Shown one piece after another: positions 16,027 to 24,310 of a stretch of 64,000 nt of DNA. How positions within the stretch are numbered: position 1 is the stretch's first letter; every line of letters begins with the position of its first letter. The stretch covers positions 426,472-490,471 of the forward strand of contig NZ_SZVW01000003.1 in the NCBI RefSeq assembly GCF_007655005.1, written 5' to 3'. The notes below the pieces were generated by a model. The model was not told where the DNA came from and did not search any database. It saw nothing but the letters and a program-made list of their open reading frames with translations. The stretch comes from Streptomyces tibetensis (GTDB lineage: Bacteria; Actinomycetota; Actinomycetes; Streptomycetales; Streptomycetaceae). Made by a program: the position numbers and the translations under genes.

Positions 16027-16889
16027 GACCCCCGCGGCACGAGGGGCCCCTGCGGTTCGTGGCCCTCGGGGACTCGCTCACCGAGGGCGTGGGGGATCCC
16101 GTAGGTGACGGAGCGTGGCGTGGCTGGGCCGCGCTGCTCGCGGAGGGGCTCGCCGGGGAGCGGGTCGGGTTCACCAACCTCGCGGTGAGCGGGTCACAGA
16201 CCCGGGACGTCCTGGAGCGGCAGCTGCCCGCCGCGCTGGAGCTGCGGCCCGACCTGGTGTCCGTCGTCGTCGGTGTCAACGACACCCTGCGCTGCACCTT
16301 CGACATCGGGGCCGTGGCCACGCGGCTCGACCGGGTGTACGCGGCCCTCGGTGAGCAGGGCGCGGTCCTGCTCACCGCCTGCCTGCCCGACCCGGGCACG
16401 GTGCTCGGCCTGCCCGGGGCTCTCGCCCACCCGCTGGCCCGGCGGCAACGAGCCGTGAACACGGTCGTGCACGCCCTGTCCCAGCGGTACGCGGCGCTGC
16501 ACCTGCACGCGTGCGAGGGCGACTGGGTCACCGACCGCGCCCTGTGGAGCGCGGACCGGCTGCATCCGGGTGAACGCGGGCACCGGCGACTCGCCCTGCG
16601 CTTCCACGAGCTGCTCGCCGAGCACGGCCTCGCGACGGGGCCCGCGCCCTCGGCCGAGCCGGAGTTCCCCGACCCGACCAGGTCGGAGAGCCTGCGGTGG
16701 CTCGCCACGGCCGGCACCGGCTGGGTGGCCCGTCGGTGCACCGATCTGCTGCCCCAGCTCCTCTCCTTGGCCGCCGACGAACTCCGGCACCGCGCCCGGG
16801 GCACGAGCGCCCGGCTCGACCTGCGGGCCTCGGCCGCGGTGTCCGCCGCACTGGCGGGCCTGTCGGCCGCCCCGGCCGGTCGTCCGTGA
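16023..16889 (+). CDS. SGNH/GDSL-family hydrolase
   Basis: A 288-residue esterase or lipase-like hydrolase. Block I is VALGDSLTEG (nucleophile Ser), block III is VVVGVNDTLR (oxyanion Asn), and block V is DRLHPGERGH (catalytic Asp and His). No signal peptide, so it probably acts in the cytoplasm, perhaps as a deacylase or acetylesterase on the product of the two coupled glycosyltransferases. It has a C-terminal extension of about 90 residues after the last catalytic block, which is not part of the core fold. The 46-bp tandem repeat array begins 13 bases after the stop codon. Confidence 0.88.
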   Translation: MRPPRHEGPLRFVALGDSLTEGVGDPVGDGAWRGWAALLAEGLAGERVGFTNLAVSGSQTRDVLERQLPAALELRPDLVSVVVGVNDTLRCTFDIGAVATRLDRVYAALGEQGAVLLTACLPDPGTVLGLPGALAHPLARRQRAVNTVVHALSQRYAALHLHACEGDWVTDRALWSADRLHPGERGHRRLALRFHELLAEHGLATGPAPSAEPEFPDPTRSESLRWLATAGTGWVARRCTDLLPQLLSLAADELRHRARGTSARLDLRASAAVSAALAGLSAAPAGRP

Positions 16890-16902
16890 CCGGCCCGGAC
16901 GG

Positions 16903-17223
16903 TTCAGCGGCGGCGTGCGGTCGCCTCGGCTGTGGTCGGCCCGGGCGGTTGAGCGGCGGCGTGCGGTCGCTGCGGCTGTGGTCGGTCCGGGCGGTTGAGC
17001 GGCGGCGTGCGGGCGCTTCGGCTGTGGTCGGTCCGGGCGGTTGAGCGGCGGCGTGCGGGCGCTTCGGCTGTGGTCGGTCCGGGCGGTTGAGCGGCGGCGT
17101 GCGGGCGCTTCGGCTGTGGTCGGTCCGGGCGGTTGAGCGGCGGCGTGCGGGCGCTTCGGCTGTGGTCGGTCCGGGCGGTTGAGCGGCGGCGTGCGGTCGC
17201 CTCGGCTGTAACGGTCCCGGCGG
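16903..17223. repeat. 46-bp tandem repeat array, 7 copies
   Basis: Seven head-to-tail units (starts 16903, 16949, 16995, 17041, 17087, 17133 and 17179) fill nearly all of the 335-base gap between the convergent SGNH hydrolase and pxpC genes. The unit begins TTGAGCGGCGGCGTGCGG. The last unit is 45 bases and runs into the pxpC 3' end, whose stop region (TTCAGCGGCGGCGTACGG) is itself a diverged copy of the unit start. No spacer-repeat alternation, so not a CRISPR array. Confidence 0.95.
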
Positions 17224-17224
17224 T

Positions 17225-18094
17225 TCAGCGGCGGCGTACGGACACGAAACGGACCGGTGTGCCGGGGACAGCCTGGGCGGCGGCCGAGAGGTCGGCCGTG
17301 CGGACCACGGCGATCACCGGGTAGCCCCCGGTGGTCGGATGGTCGGCCAGGAACACCACCGGTCTGCCGTCCGGCGGGACCTGCACGGCGCCCAGCACCA
17401 TGCCCTCGCTGGGCAGTTCGCCCGGCCGGGCCCGCTCCAGGGCGGGTCCCTCCGTGCGCAGCCCGATGCGGTTGCTAGCGGAGGACACTCTGAAGGCGCT
17501 GGAGACGAAGGTACGGACGGCCTGCGGCGTGAACCAGCCGTCGCGCGGGCCGAGCGTCACCCGCAGTACCAGCTCGGCCGGGGGCGCCGGCTGCGGGACG
17601 ACGTCCACGCGCGCGTGCACGCCCACCGGCCGGCCCAGAGGCAGCACCGTCCCGTCCGCGAGCGGGGGCGGGCCGAGCCCCGACAGCAGGTCCGTGGACC
17701 GGCTGCCCAGCACCGGTTCGACGGCGATGCCCCCGGCGAACCCCACGTACGCGCGCACGCCCGACTCCGCGGGCCCGATGTCCAGCAACGACCCCGCGGG
17801 CACCCGCACCGGCGCACCCCAGGCCGCGGGCCGCCCGTCCACCGTGACCCGGCAGGGCGCGCCCGCGACCGCCACGGTGACGGTCGAACGGGGACGGACG
17901 GCACAGCCGTTGAGGGTCGTCTCCAGCACTGCCGTCCCCGGCGGATTGCCGACGAGCCGGTTGACGAGGTCCGCGGCGGGCCGGTCCAGTGCCCCGGAGC
18001 GCGGAACGCCGAGATGCGCATGGCCGGGGCGGCCCGCGTCCTGCACGGTCGTGAGGGCCCCGGCGCGGACGACGGCGAGCGCCCGGTCCGTCAT
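17225..18094 (-). CDS. pxpC: 5-oxoprolinase subunit PxpC (biotin-dependent carboxyltransferase family)
   Basis: Third subunit of the bacterial ATP-dependent 5-oxoprolinase PxpABC, which opens 5-oxoproline (pyroglutamate) to glutamate. The 289-residue protein shows the KipA/AHS2 family pattern: TTVQDAGRPGHAHLGVPRSGALDRPAADLVNRLVGN at the N-terminus, LETTLNG, and near the end RIGLRTEGPALERA followed by LPSEGMVLGAVQVPPDGRPVVFLADHPTTGGYPVIAVV. The ATG at 18094 overlaps the pxpB stop by four bases. Its last codons (RFVSVRRR) are the probable source of the adjacent 46-bp array. Confidence 0.93.
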   Translation of the reverse strand: MTDRALAVVRAGALTTVQDAGRPGHAHLGVPRSGALDRPAADLVNRLVGNPPGTAVLETTLNGCAVRPRSTVTVAVAGAPCRVTVDGRPAAWGAPVRVPAGSLLDIGPAESGVRAYVGFAGGIAVEPVLGSRSTDLLSGLGPPPLADGTVLPLGRPVGVHARVDVVPQPAPPAELVLRVTLGPRDGWFTPQAVRTFVSSAFRVSSASNRIGLRTEGPALERARPGELPSEGMVLGAVQVPPDGRPVVFLADHPTTGGYPVIAVVRTADLSAAAQAVPGTPVRFVSVRRR

Positions 18095-18708
18095 GACCCC
18101 GCCTCGGGGACGAACCGCACGCGCGTGCCCGGCGCCAGCAGCGCGGCCGGCACGCGCGCGTGGTCCCACAGGACGATGTCCGTCGTGCCGATCAGCTGCC
18201 AGCCGCCCGGCGACGAGCGCGGGTACACGCCCGTGTATGGGCCCGCCAGCGCCACCGAGCCCGCAGGGACGGCCGTGCGCGGAGTGGCCCGGCGGGGGAC
18301 GTCCCAACGCGGCGGCAGACCGGTGAGGTAGCCGAAGCCGGGTGCGAAGCCGCAGAAGGCGACGCGGAACTCCGTCGTCGCGTGGATGCGGGCGACCTCG
18401 CTCTTGGGAACGCCCCAGTGCGTGGCGACGTCGCCCAGGTCCGGGCCGTCGTAGCGCACCGGGATCTCCACGACCGCACGCGCGCGTTGGGGAGCGGACG
18501 GCAGCTTCGCGGCGGTCAGTTCGGCGGCCAGCCCGGCGGGGGAGTCGAGGCCGTCGAGGAGGACCGTGCGGGCCGCGGGCACGATCTCGCGGGCCGAGAG
18601 CGATCCCTCCGCGCGGCGCCGCAGCAACTCCGCGTGCAGGGCCTGGGCCTCGTCGTCCGAGGAGACCTCGACGAGCAGGGCGTCCTCGCCGACGGACAGC
18701 ACCTTCAT
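18091..18708 (-). CDS. pxpB: 5-oxoprolinase subunit PxpB (KipI-like)
   Basis: A 205-residue AHS1/KipI-family protein. N-terminal LSVGEDALLVEVSSDDEAQALH, then VVEIPVRYDGPDLGDVATHWG, and the family signature FRVAFCGFAPGFGYLTGLPPRWDVPRR followed by TAVPAGSVALAGPYTGVYPRSSPGGWQLIGTTD. It partners PxpC, and the two are fused in some bacteria. Coupled by four-base ATGA overlaps to both pxpA and pxpC. In Bacillus the homologous KipI was first described as a sporulation-kinase inhibitor; in this context the oxoprolinase role is the better call. Confidence 0.93.
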   Translation of the reverse strand: MKVLSVGEDALLVEVSSDDEAQALHAELLRRRAEGSLSAREIVPAARTVLLDGLDSPAGLAAELTAAKLPSAPQRARAVVEIPVRYDGPDLGDVATHWGVPKSEVARIHATTEFRVAFCGFAPGFGYLTGLPPRWDVPRRATPRTAVPAGSVALAGPYTGVYPRSSPGGWQLIGTTDIVLWDHARVPAALLAPGTRVRFVPEAGS

Positions 18709-19463
18709 GCGAAAGCCTCCACCCGGACCCCCGAGGACTCCAGCCGCTCGCGCACCAGGCGGGCCAGCTCCACCGCGCCCGGGGTGTCACCGTGCAGGCA
18801 CAGCGAACGGGCGCGTACCTCGATCCGTGTCCCCGAGCGGGAGACGACCTCGCCGGAACGGGCCAGGGCGAGAGAGCGTTCCACGACGGCGTCCGGGTCG
18901 GTGACCACGGCGCCCTCCAGGGTGCGCGGCACCAGGGTGCCCGCGTCGGTGTAGGCCCGGTCCGCGAACGCCTCGGTGACGACCGGCAGTCCGGCCTTCC
19001 CGGCAAGCGTCAGCAGGCGCGAGCCGGGCAGTCCGAGCACGGGCAGCGCGGCGTCCGCGAGGAGCACGCCGTCGACGACCGCGGCGGCCTGCTCCTCGTC
19101 GTGCACGACCCGGTTGTAAAGCGCGCCGTGCGGTTTGACGTAGGCCACGCGGGCGCCCGCCGCACGCGCGAAGACCTCCAACGCGCCGATCTGGTAAGCG
19201 ACTTCGGCCGCCAGCTCGGCGGGCGGCACGTCCATCGCGCGCCGCCCGAACCCGGCCAGGTCCCGGTAGGACACCTGGGCGCCGATCCGGACCCCGCGCT
19301 CGGCCGCCAGCTCGCACACCCGGCGCATCGTGACCGCGTCCCCGGCGTGGAAGCCGCAGGCCACATTGGCGCTGGTGACGACGGACAGCAGCCGTTCGTC
19401 GTCGGTGAGCCGCCAGCGGCCGAAGCCCTCGCCGAGGTCGGCGTTCAGGTCGATCGAGGTCAT
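18705..19463 (-). CDS. pxpA: 5-oxoprolinase subunit PxpA (LamB/YcsF family)
   Basis: A 252-residue LamB/YcsF-family protein and the third member of the PxpABC complex. Motifs: IDLNADLGEGFGRW at the N-terminus, SANVACGFHAGDAVTMRRV, VRIGAQVSYRDLAGFGRR, YVKPHGALYN and CLHGDTPGAVELARLVRERLE at the C-terminus, all hallmark positions. AGGAG lies upstream of the ATG at 19463. It follows the DUF1445 gene after 15 bases and overlaps pxpB by four bases. Confidence 0.95.
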   Translation of the reverse strand: MTSIDLNADLGEGFGRWRLTDDERLLSVVTSANVACGFHAGDAVTMRRVCELAAERGVRIGAQVSYRDLAGFGRRAMDVPPAELAAEVAYQIGALEVFARAAGARVAYVKPHGALYNRVVHDEEQAAAVVDGVLLADAALPVLGLPGSRLLTLAGKAGLPVVTEAFADRAYTDAGTLVPRTLEGAVVTDPDAVVERSLALARSGEVVSRSGTRIEVRARSLCLHGDTPGAVELARLVRERLESSGVRVEAFA

Positions 19464-19478
19464 GTGCCGTGTCTCCTG

Positions 19479-20306
19479 TCAGGCCACGCGGTACTGCTCG
19501 TCGCGGGCGTCGGTGAGGAACATCTGCCCCGGGGCGTGCGTGAGGGCGAACGGTGGACGCGAGGCCATCACGGCCGCCTGCGGGGTGACTCCACAGGCCC
19601 AGAAGACCGGGATGTCGTCCGGCTCGGCGTCCACCGGGTCCCCGAAGTCGGGGCGGCCGAGGTCGTCGATGCCGAGGCCCGAGGGATGACCGCAGTGCAC
19701 GGGGCTGCCGTGTACCGCCGGCATCAGGCTGCTCTCGCGGATCGCCGCCGCCAGCTGCCGGGGCGGCACCGGCCTCATGGACACCACCAGCGGCCCGTGC
19801 AGCCGCCCCGCCGGACGGCACTGCCGACTCGTCACGTACATCGGGACGTTGCGGCCCTGCTCGACGTGGCGGATCGGAACACCCGCCTCGCCCAGCGCCC
19901 ACTCGAAGGTGAAGCTGCACCCGATGAGGAACGACACCAGGTCGTCCCGCCAGTACGCGCGCACGTCCGTCGGTTCGTCCACCAGCTCGCCGTCCCGCCA
20001 CACCCGGTAGCGCGGCAGGTCGGTGCGCAGGTCCGCGCCGTCGGCCAGCACGGTCGTCCAGGAGCCGGCGTCCGTGACGTCGAGGACCGGGCAGGGCTTG
20101 GGATTGCGCTGGCAGAACAGCAGCATGTCGTAGGCCCAGTCGGCGGGCACCGAGATCAGGTTGACCTGGGTGTGGCCCGCCGCGACCCCCGCCGTGGGGC
20201 CCGTGAGGCCTTCCCGGAAGCGGGCCCGGGCCGTTGCGGGGCTCCACGCGCGCGCGTGCTCGTCCACGAGGAGCAGGGGGCGGTCCTCGGTACTCGTGCG
20301 GTTCAC
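19479..20306 (-). CDS. DUF1445 (YcsI-like) putative hydro-lyase / D-glutamate cyclase family
   Basis: A 275-residue member of the DUF1445 family. Recognisable segments are [71 protein letters not shown], and the C-terminal [45 protein letters not shown]. The B. subtilis homologue YcsI sits in the equivalent ycsF-kipI-kipA operon. A mammalian protein with this domain converts D-glutamate to 5-oxo-D-proline, so a 5-oxoproline-related reaction fits but is inferred. The GTG at 20306 overlaps the upstream transporter stop (GTGA). A longer frame upstream runs through the transporter and is rejected. Confidence 0.85.
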   Translation of the reverse strand: MNRTSTEDRPLLLVDEHARAWSPATARARFREGLTGPTAGVAAGHTQVNLISVPADWAYDMLLFCQRNPKPCPVLDVTDAGSWTTVLADGADLRTDLPRYRVWRDGELVDEPTDVRAYWRDDLVSFLIGCSFTFEWALGEAGVPIRHVEQGRNVPMYVTSRQCRPAGRLHGPLVVSMRPVPPRQLAAAIRESSLMPAVHGSPVHCGHPSGLGIDDLGRPDFGDPVDAEPDDIPVFWACGVTPQAAVMASRPPFALTHAPGQMFLTDARDEQYRVA

Positions 20307-21604
20307 GCGAGCTCCTTCCCGCGCGTCTCGGGCAGTCCGAGCAGCGCCAGCGCCGCGATGCCGTAGCCGATCGCGCCGAAGACCAGCGCGCCGCCGACGC
20401 CCCAGCTGTCGGCCAGGAACCCGACCATCGTCGGGAACACGGCGCCCACCGCGCGGCCGGTGTTGTACGTGAAGCCCTGCCCCGTCCCACGCACCGCCGT
20501 CGGGTACAGCTCGCTCAGGTAGGAGCCGAAGCCGCTGAAGATCGCCGACATGCAGAACCCGAGCGGGAAACCGAGCACGAGGAGCAGGGTGTTGGCGCCG
20601 CTCGGGATGTTCGCGTACGCCAGGATGCACAGCGCCGAGAGCAGGGCGAAGAGCCAGATGTTGCGCCGCCGGCCCAGCTTGTCGGTGAGGTAGCCGCCGG
20701 TCAGATAGCCGATGAAGGCGCCCGAGATGAGGAACGTCAGATAGCCGCCGGTGCCGACGACCGAGAGGTCGCGCTCGGACTTCAGATACGTCGGCACCCA
20801 GGTGGCCAGCGTGTAGTAGCCGCCCTGGACTCCGGTCGAGAGCAGTCCCGCGAACAGGGTGATCCGCAGCAGACCGGGCTTGAAGATCGCCGTGAAGGAA
20901 CCCTTCTCCGCGCTCTGTTCACGCGCCGCGGCGGCCTCGGGGGCGTCGTGCACACTGCGCCGCAGCCAGATGACGAGCAGCGCGGGCAGCGCGCCGGTCC
21001 AGAACATGATGCGCCAGGCCAGGTCGTCGCCCGCCACCGAGAAGACCAGGGTGTAGACGATCACGGCGAGACCCCAGCCCACGGCCCAGGAGCTCTGGAT
21101 CGCGCCGAGCGTGCGCCCCCGGTTCTTGGCGCTCGCGTACTCGGCGACCAGGATCGCGCCGACGGCCCACTCGCCGCCGAACCCGAGGCCCTGGAGCGCG
21201 CGGAAGACCAGGAGGGTCTCGTAGTTGGGCGCGAAGCCGCAGGCGACGGTGAACACCGCGTACGTGATCACCGTGACCATCAGCGCCTTGACCCGGCCGA
21301 CGCGGTCCGCGAGCACGCCCGCGAGGGCGCCGCCGACCGCGGAGACCACCAGGGTGACCGTGGTGAAGAGACCGGTCTGGCCGCTGCTCAGGCCGAAGTA
21401 GGCGGACAGCGCGACCATGCTGAGCGGCAGCGTGAAGTAGTCGTACGAGTCCAGCGCATAGCCGCCGAAGGCACCGGCGAAGGCGCGGCGGCCACGCGGG
21501 CCCAGGGCGCGCAGCCAGCCGAACGCCCCGTCGTCCGAGGTGCGTTCGGTGGTCGCGGGGCGTGGGTCGTCGATCTGGGCCTGCGGTGGAGGGGTCGTGC
21601 TCAT
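20303..21604 (-). CDS. MFS transporter (carboxylate-type) of the 5-oxoproline operon
   Basis: A 433-residue, 12-segment major-facilitator protein of the metabolite:H+ symporter type ([14 protein letters not shown] after TM2, [23 protein letters not shown] in the TM4 region, [11 protein letters not shown] in the central loop). It is the first gene of a five-gene operon ending in pxpC, so 5-oxoproline or a related acid is the likely substrate; it takes the place of the NRAMP gene ycsG in the Bacillus operon. The ATG at 21604 is chosen; GCGAGG lies five bases upstream. A GTG at 21610 is an alternative start. Confidence 0.87.
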   Translation of the reverse strand: MSTTPPPQAQIDDPRPATTERTSDDGAFGWLRALGPRGRRAFAGAFGGYALDSYDYFTLPLSMVALSAYFGLSSGQTGLFTTVTLVVSAVGGALAGVLADRVGRVKALMVTVITYAVFTVACGFAPNYETLLVFRALQGLGFGGEWAVGAILVAEYASAKNRGRTLGAIQSSWAVGWGLAVIVYTLVFSVAGDDLAWRIMFWTGALPALLVIWLRRSVHDAPEAAAAREQSAEKGSFTAIFKPGLLRITLFAGLLSTGVQGGYYTLATWVPTYLKSERDLSVVGTGGYLTFLISGAFIGYLTGGYLTDKLGRRRNIWLFALLSALCILAYANIPSGANTLLLVLGFPLGFCMSAIFSGFGSYLSELYPTAVRGTGQGFTYNTGRAVGAVFPTMVGFLADSWGVGGALVFGAIGYGIAALALLGLPETRGKELA

Positions 21605-21735
21605 GGGCACCTCGCAGAGGGAGGACGGAGGGTGCTTCGGGGTGAGCCGTGCCGTACGGAGGCGGTCGGCGCCGCGGTGGGGAAAGCGGTGGGGAAGCGG
21701 CCCCGCCGCCGCGACGCTGTGCGTAGCACCGTAGA

Positions 21736-21752
21736 GGATTGTTCAACGATCC
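21736..21752. promoter_or_regulatory. Candidate GntR/FCD operator
   Basis: GGATTGTTCAACGATCC is a 17-base near-perfect palindrome (one mismatched pair around the central C) in the 196-base divergent region between the transporter operon and the GntR regulator. Position and symmetry fit the operator of a dimeric FCD-type repressor controlling both transcripts. Confidence 0.6.
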
Positions 21753-21800
21753 CTCAATACCCATGTTGGTTCTTCTTGTGATCTGCGATTGAATTCCGGC

Positions 21801-22496
21801 ATGGCAGAGCAGCTGAAGGACCTTGCCGACGACCGGGCCCTCCTGGGGCGCACCAGCACCGCGGAGCGGGTCTCGGACATCCTCAGGAGCCGGATCGCCG
21901 AGGGGTACTTCCCGCCCGGCACCCGCCTGTCGGAGGACAGCATCGGGGGCGCGCTCGGCGTCTCCCGCAACACCCTGCGCGAGGCGTTCCGGCTGCTCAC
22001 GCACGAGCGCCTGCTCGTCCACGAGCTGAACCGGGGTGTCTTCGTCCGGGTCCTGACCGTCGAGGACGTCGAGGACATCTACCGCACCCGGCGGCTCGTC
22101 GAGTGTGCCGTCGTCCGTGGCCTCGGCGAGCCGCCGTACGGCCTGGACGGTCTCGCCGGGGCGGTGGCGGAGGGGCGGGCGGCGGCCCGGGAAGGTGACT
22201 GGAAAGGAGTGGGTACGGCCAACATCCACTTCCACCGGGAGCTGGTCGCCCTCGCCGCGAGCGAGCGTACCGCCGAGCTGATGCGGAGCGTCTTCGCCGA
22301 ACTGCGGCTGGCCTTCCATGTGGTGGACGAGCCGCAGCGGCTGCATGAGCCCTATATCGCACGAAATGTCGCTATCCTCGAGGCTCTTCAGGACGGGGAC
22401 CGTGAGAAGGCCGAGAGCCTGCTCGCGGGATACCTCGACGACTCGCTGGAGCGCGTGGTCGAGGTGTACCGGCGGCGGGTCGGCGAGGACGGCTGA
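21801..22496 (+). CDS. GntR-family regulator, FCD (FadR) subfamily
   Basis: A 231-residue transcription regulator. The winged helix is at residues 20-85 (AERVSDILRSRIAEGYFPPGTRLSEDSIGGALGVSRNTLREAFRLLTHERLL), followed by an all-helical FCD ligand domain with the metal-binding pattern around NIHFHRELV and HEPYIARNVAILEAL. It is divergent from the five-gene 5-oxoproline operon, so it is very likely its ligand-responsive repressor. The ATG at 21801 is used; a TTG at 21789 is possible. Its last codons (VGEDG) and stop are copied in the tandem repeats that follow. Confidence 0.9.
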   Translation: MAEQLKDLADDRALLGRTSTAERVSDILRSRIAEGYFPPGTRLSEDSIGGALGVSRNTLREAFRLLTHERLLVHELNRGVFVRVLTVEDVEDIYRTRRLVECAVVRGLGEPPYGLDGLAGAVAEGRAAAREGDWKGVGTANIHFHRELVALAASERTAELMRSVFAELRLAFHVVDEPQRLHEPYIARNVAILEALQDGDREKAESLLAGYLDDSLERVVEVYRRRVGEDG

Positions 22497-22621
22497 GGGC
22501 GGCGGCTCAGGAGGGATCGGCGGGGACGGCTGAGGGGCCGCGGTTCACGGGGATCGGCGAGGACGGCTGAGGGCGGCGGCTCAGGGGGATCGGCGCGGGC
22601 GGCTGGGGGCGACGGTCCGGG
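22481..22621 (+). repeat. 37-bp tandem repeat, 3 copies plus a partial
   Basis: Units start at 22481, 22518, 22555 and 22591 (the last one decayed and incomplete). Each begins CGGCGAGGACGGCTGAGG or a variant. The first unit overlaps the last codons and the stop of the GntR gene, so the array is made of copies of that gene's 3' end. Confidence 0.85.
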
Positions 22622-22674
22622 GGCGTACCGCGTCGTTTGGGAGGTTGTCAGACCCAGGACCTAGTCTGTGCACC

Positions 22675-24201
22675 GTGACTTCGCCTGCATCGACGGACAG
22701 CGTTCCGCCCCAGCTCAGCGCGGGGCCGCGCCCCGCCCCGGGGCCGGCCGCCGACGAGGGCCTGGCGCGGCGCCTGCGCGCGCTCGCCTGCACCGCGCCG
22801 CTGCACGACCTGGACGCGCGCAAGGCCAACCTGGCCGGCGAGTACTCGGTGTACGGCATGGCGGAGGTCGCCCTGGCGGCCATCGACCTGGTCACCCTGA
22901 ACATGGACTTCGACACGGGCGCGGACCACGACCAGATCGTCGCCCGCCTCATCCCGCGCATCGCCGCCCAGGCCGCACAGCGCCCCGCCGCCGAGCACGA
23001 GCGGGTGGCCCGCTGGGTCCTGGAGAACCTGATCAACGTCGGCAGCGTCGACCGCGGGTTCCGCGCCGTGTACGGCACGTTCGGTGCGGACGGCACCTAT
23101 GTGCGCCGCGACTACGACTTCAAGCTGATCGAGGAGGTCCCCGGCCCCGGCGGCACGGTCTACCTCCGCACGACGGACGAGGCGGTCAACGTCCTCGTCG
23201 GCGCCCTCGACACGGACGTCACCAGCGCGCAGATCGCCGCCGAGGTCAAGCTGGAGATCCTGATCAGCCGGGGCCGCCTCGCCGACGCCCAGCTCGCCGC
23301 CGAGCAGGCCCGCTACCGGACCGTGCAGTACTCCGAGACCCTGCGCCGCGCCCTGGACGCGACCCGGCGCAACGTGCGCGCGGTGGACTGGCTCTCCGCC
23401 GTGCCCGACATGATCGCCGAGGCCCTGGAGCACGTCGCCGACCGCTACCGCCACGAGAACGCGATCCTCACCAACATCCGCAAGGCCCGTGACGAGTCCG
23501 AGGACCCCGAGCACAAGCGCCGCACCGCCGAGCTCGTCGACATCGTCAAGGACTGCATCCGCCGGCACACCCAGCTCCAGTCCCGGCTGCTGGAGGCCGG
23601 ACCGCTGTTCCGCGCCGAACAGGACCGGCAGGCCTTCGCCACACCCCTGACGACGTCGGGCATAGACCTCTACGGGCATCTCGTCTCGCCCGTGCTGCCG
23701 CTGCCGCTGGAGCAGGCCGTCCGCGTCACCGACGCCTTCTTCGGCCGCGGCACCGGGCTGCGCACGCCCGTGTCCGTCCGGGTCGGGGACCTGGTCGACA
23801 TACTGCTGACGCCGCCCGTGGAGCGCGAGCACCTCGGCGCCGAGATGCCCGAGCCCGACCTGATCGCCACGCCGGACGACAGCCGTTTCAGCGAGGAGCA
23901 GCTGGCGGCGGCGCAGGAGCTGCTCGACCTGCCCGCGGACGCGCCGCGCCGGTTGTCGGGGCTGCTGGCCGAGGCCCGGCGGCAGGACCCCGAGCTGCCC
24001 TACCTGGTGGCCCTGCTGGCGGTGCACGCCGCCAGCCCGCCGGTCGGCACGGCCTATCGCCAGGGCGAGCAGAAGCTGCTGTTCGCCGTGGACGACGGGA
24101 CCGAGCTCGACGACCCGGAGTTCGGCGGAGCGGACCTGATCGTCGGCACCGCGCTGCTGGACGCGGCGGGGATGGCGGCGGACCGGACGGAGGCCGCGTA
24201 A
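22675..24201 (+). CDS. JetA/MksF-like condensin subunit
   Basis: A 508-residue soluble, helix-rich protein and first gene of a three-gene condensin-like cassette. The N-terminal half looks like winged-helix and helical-bundle sequence (TVYLRTTDEAVNVLVGALDTDVTSAQIAAEVKLEILISRGRLADAQLAAEQARYRTVQYSETLRRALDATRRNVRAVDW), a pattern of MukF/MksF/JetA proteins in which the kleisin bridges the SMC heads. The size is normal for JetA. The start is not certain: GTG at 22675 has no clear ribosome-binding site but TAGTCT lies seven bases upstream, as in a leaderless transcript; a TTG at 22645 is the alternative. The next gene starts 109 bases later across a dispersed repeat. The family assignment comes from order, size and pattern, not from a search. 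Confidence 0.68.
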   Translation: MTSPASTDSVPPQLSAGPRPAPGPAADEGLARRLRALACTAPLHDLDARKANLAGEYSVYGMAEVALAAIDLVTLNMDFDTGADHDQIVARLIPRIAAQAAQRPAAEHERVARWVLENLINVGSVDRGFRAVYGTFGADGTYVRRDYDFKLIEEVPGPGGTVYLRTTDEAVNVLVGALDTDVTSAQIAAEVKLEILISRGRLADAQLAAEQARYRTVQYSETLRRALDATRRNVRAVDWLSAVPDMIAEALEHVADRYRHENAILTNIRKARDESEDPEHKRRTAELVDIVKDCIRRHTQLQSRLLEAGPLFRAEQDRQAFATPLTTSGIDLYGHLVSPVLPLPLEQAVRVTDAFFGRGTGLRTPVSVRVGDLVDILLTPPVEREHLGAEMPEPDLIATPDDSRFSEEQLAAAQELLDLPADAPRRLSGLLAEARRQDPELPYLVALLAVHAASPPVGTAYRQGEQKLLFAVDDGTELDDPEFGGADLIVGTALLDAAGMAADRTEAA

Positions 24202-24210
24202 TGCTCCCGC

Positions 24211-24270
24211 CGGTGGGCGGCTGCGACGCCGTCGTGGCCGACCGCGCAGTTCCCCGCGCCCCTGAGGGCG
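24211..24270 (-). repeat. Streptomyces dispersed intergenic repeat (copy 1)
   Basis: Read on the minus strand this stretch contains GCGCGGGGAACTGCGCG (24259-24243) followed by a GGCCACGACGGCG segment, which matches a short repeat found hundreds of times between genes in Streptomyces chromosomes. It sits between the first two cassette genes, the only non-coding DNA of any size in the operon. A second, oppositely oriented copy lies just after the third gene. Confidence 0.75.
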
Positions 24271-24310
24271 CTGCCCGCAACCTCGTCTACAAGGTCAAGG
24301 AGTTCAAGTC

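Noticed and set aside
16903..17223. The 46-bp array as a CRISPR locus
   Set aside because: Units are contiguous head-to-tail copies with no unique spacers and no cas genes nearby.
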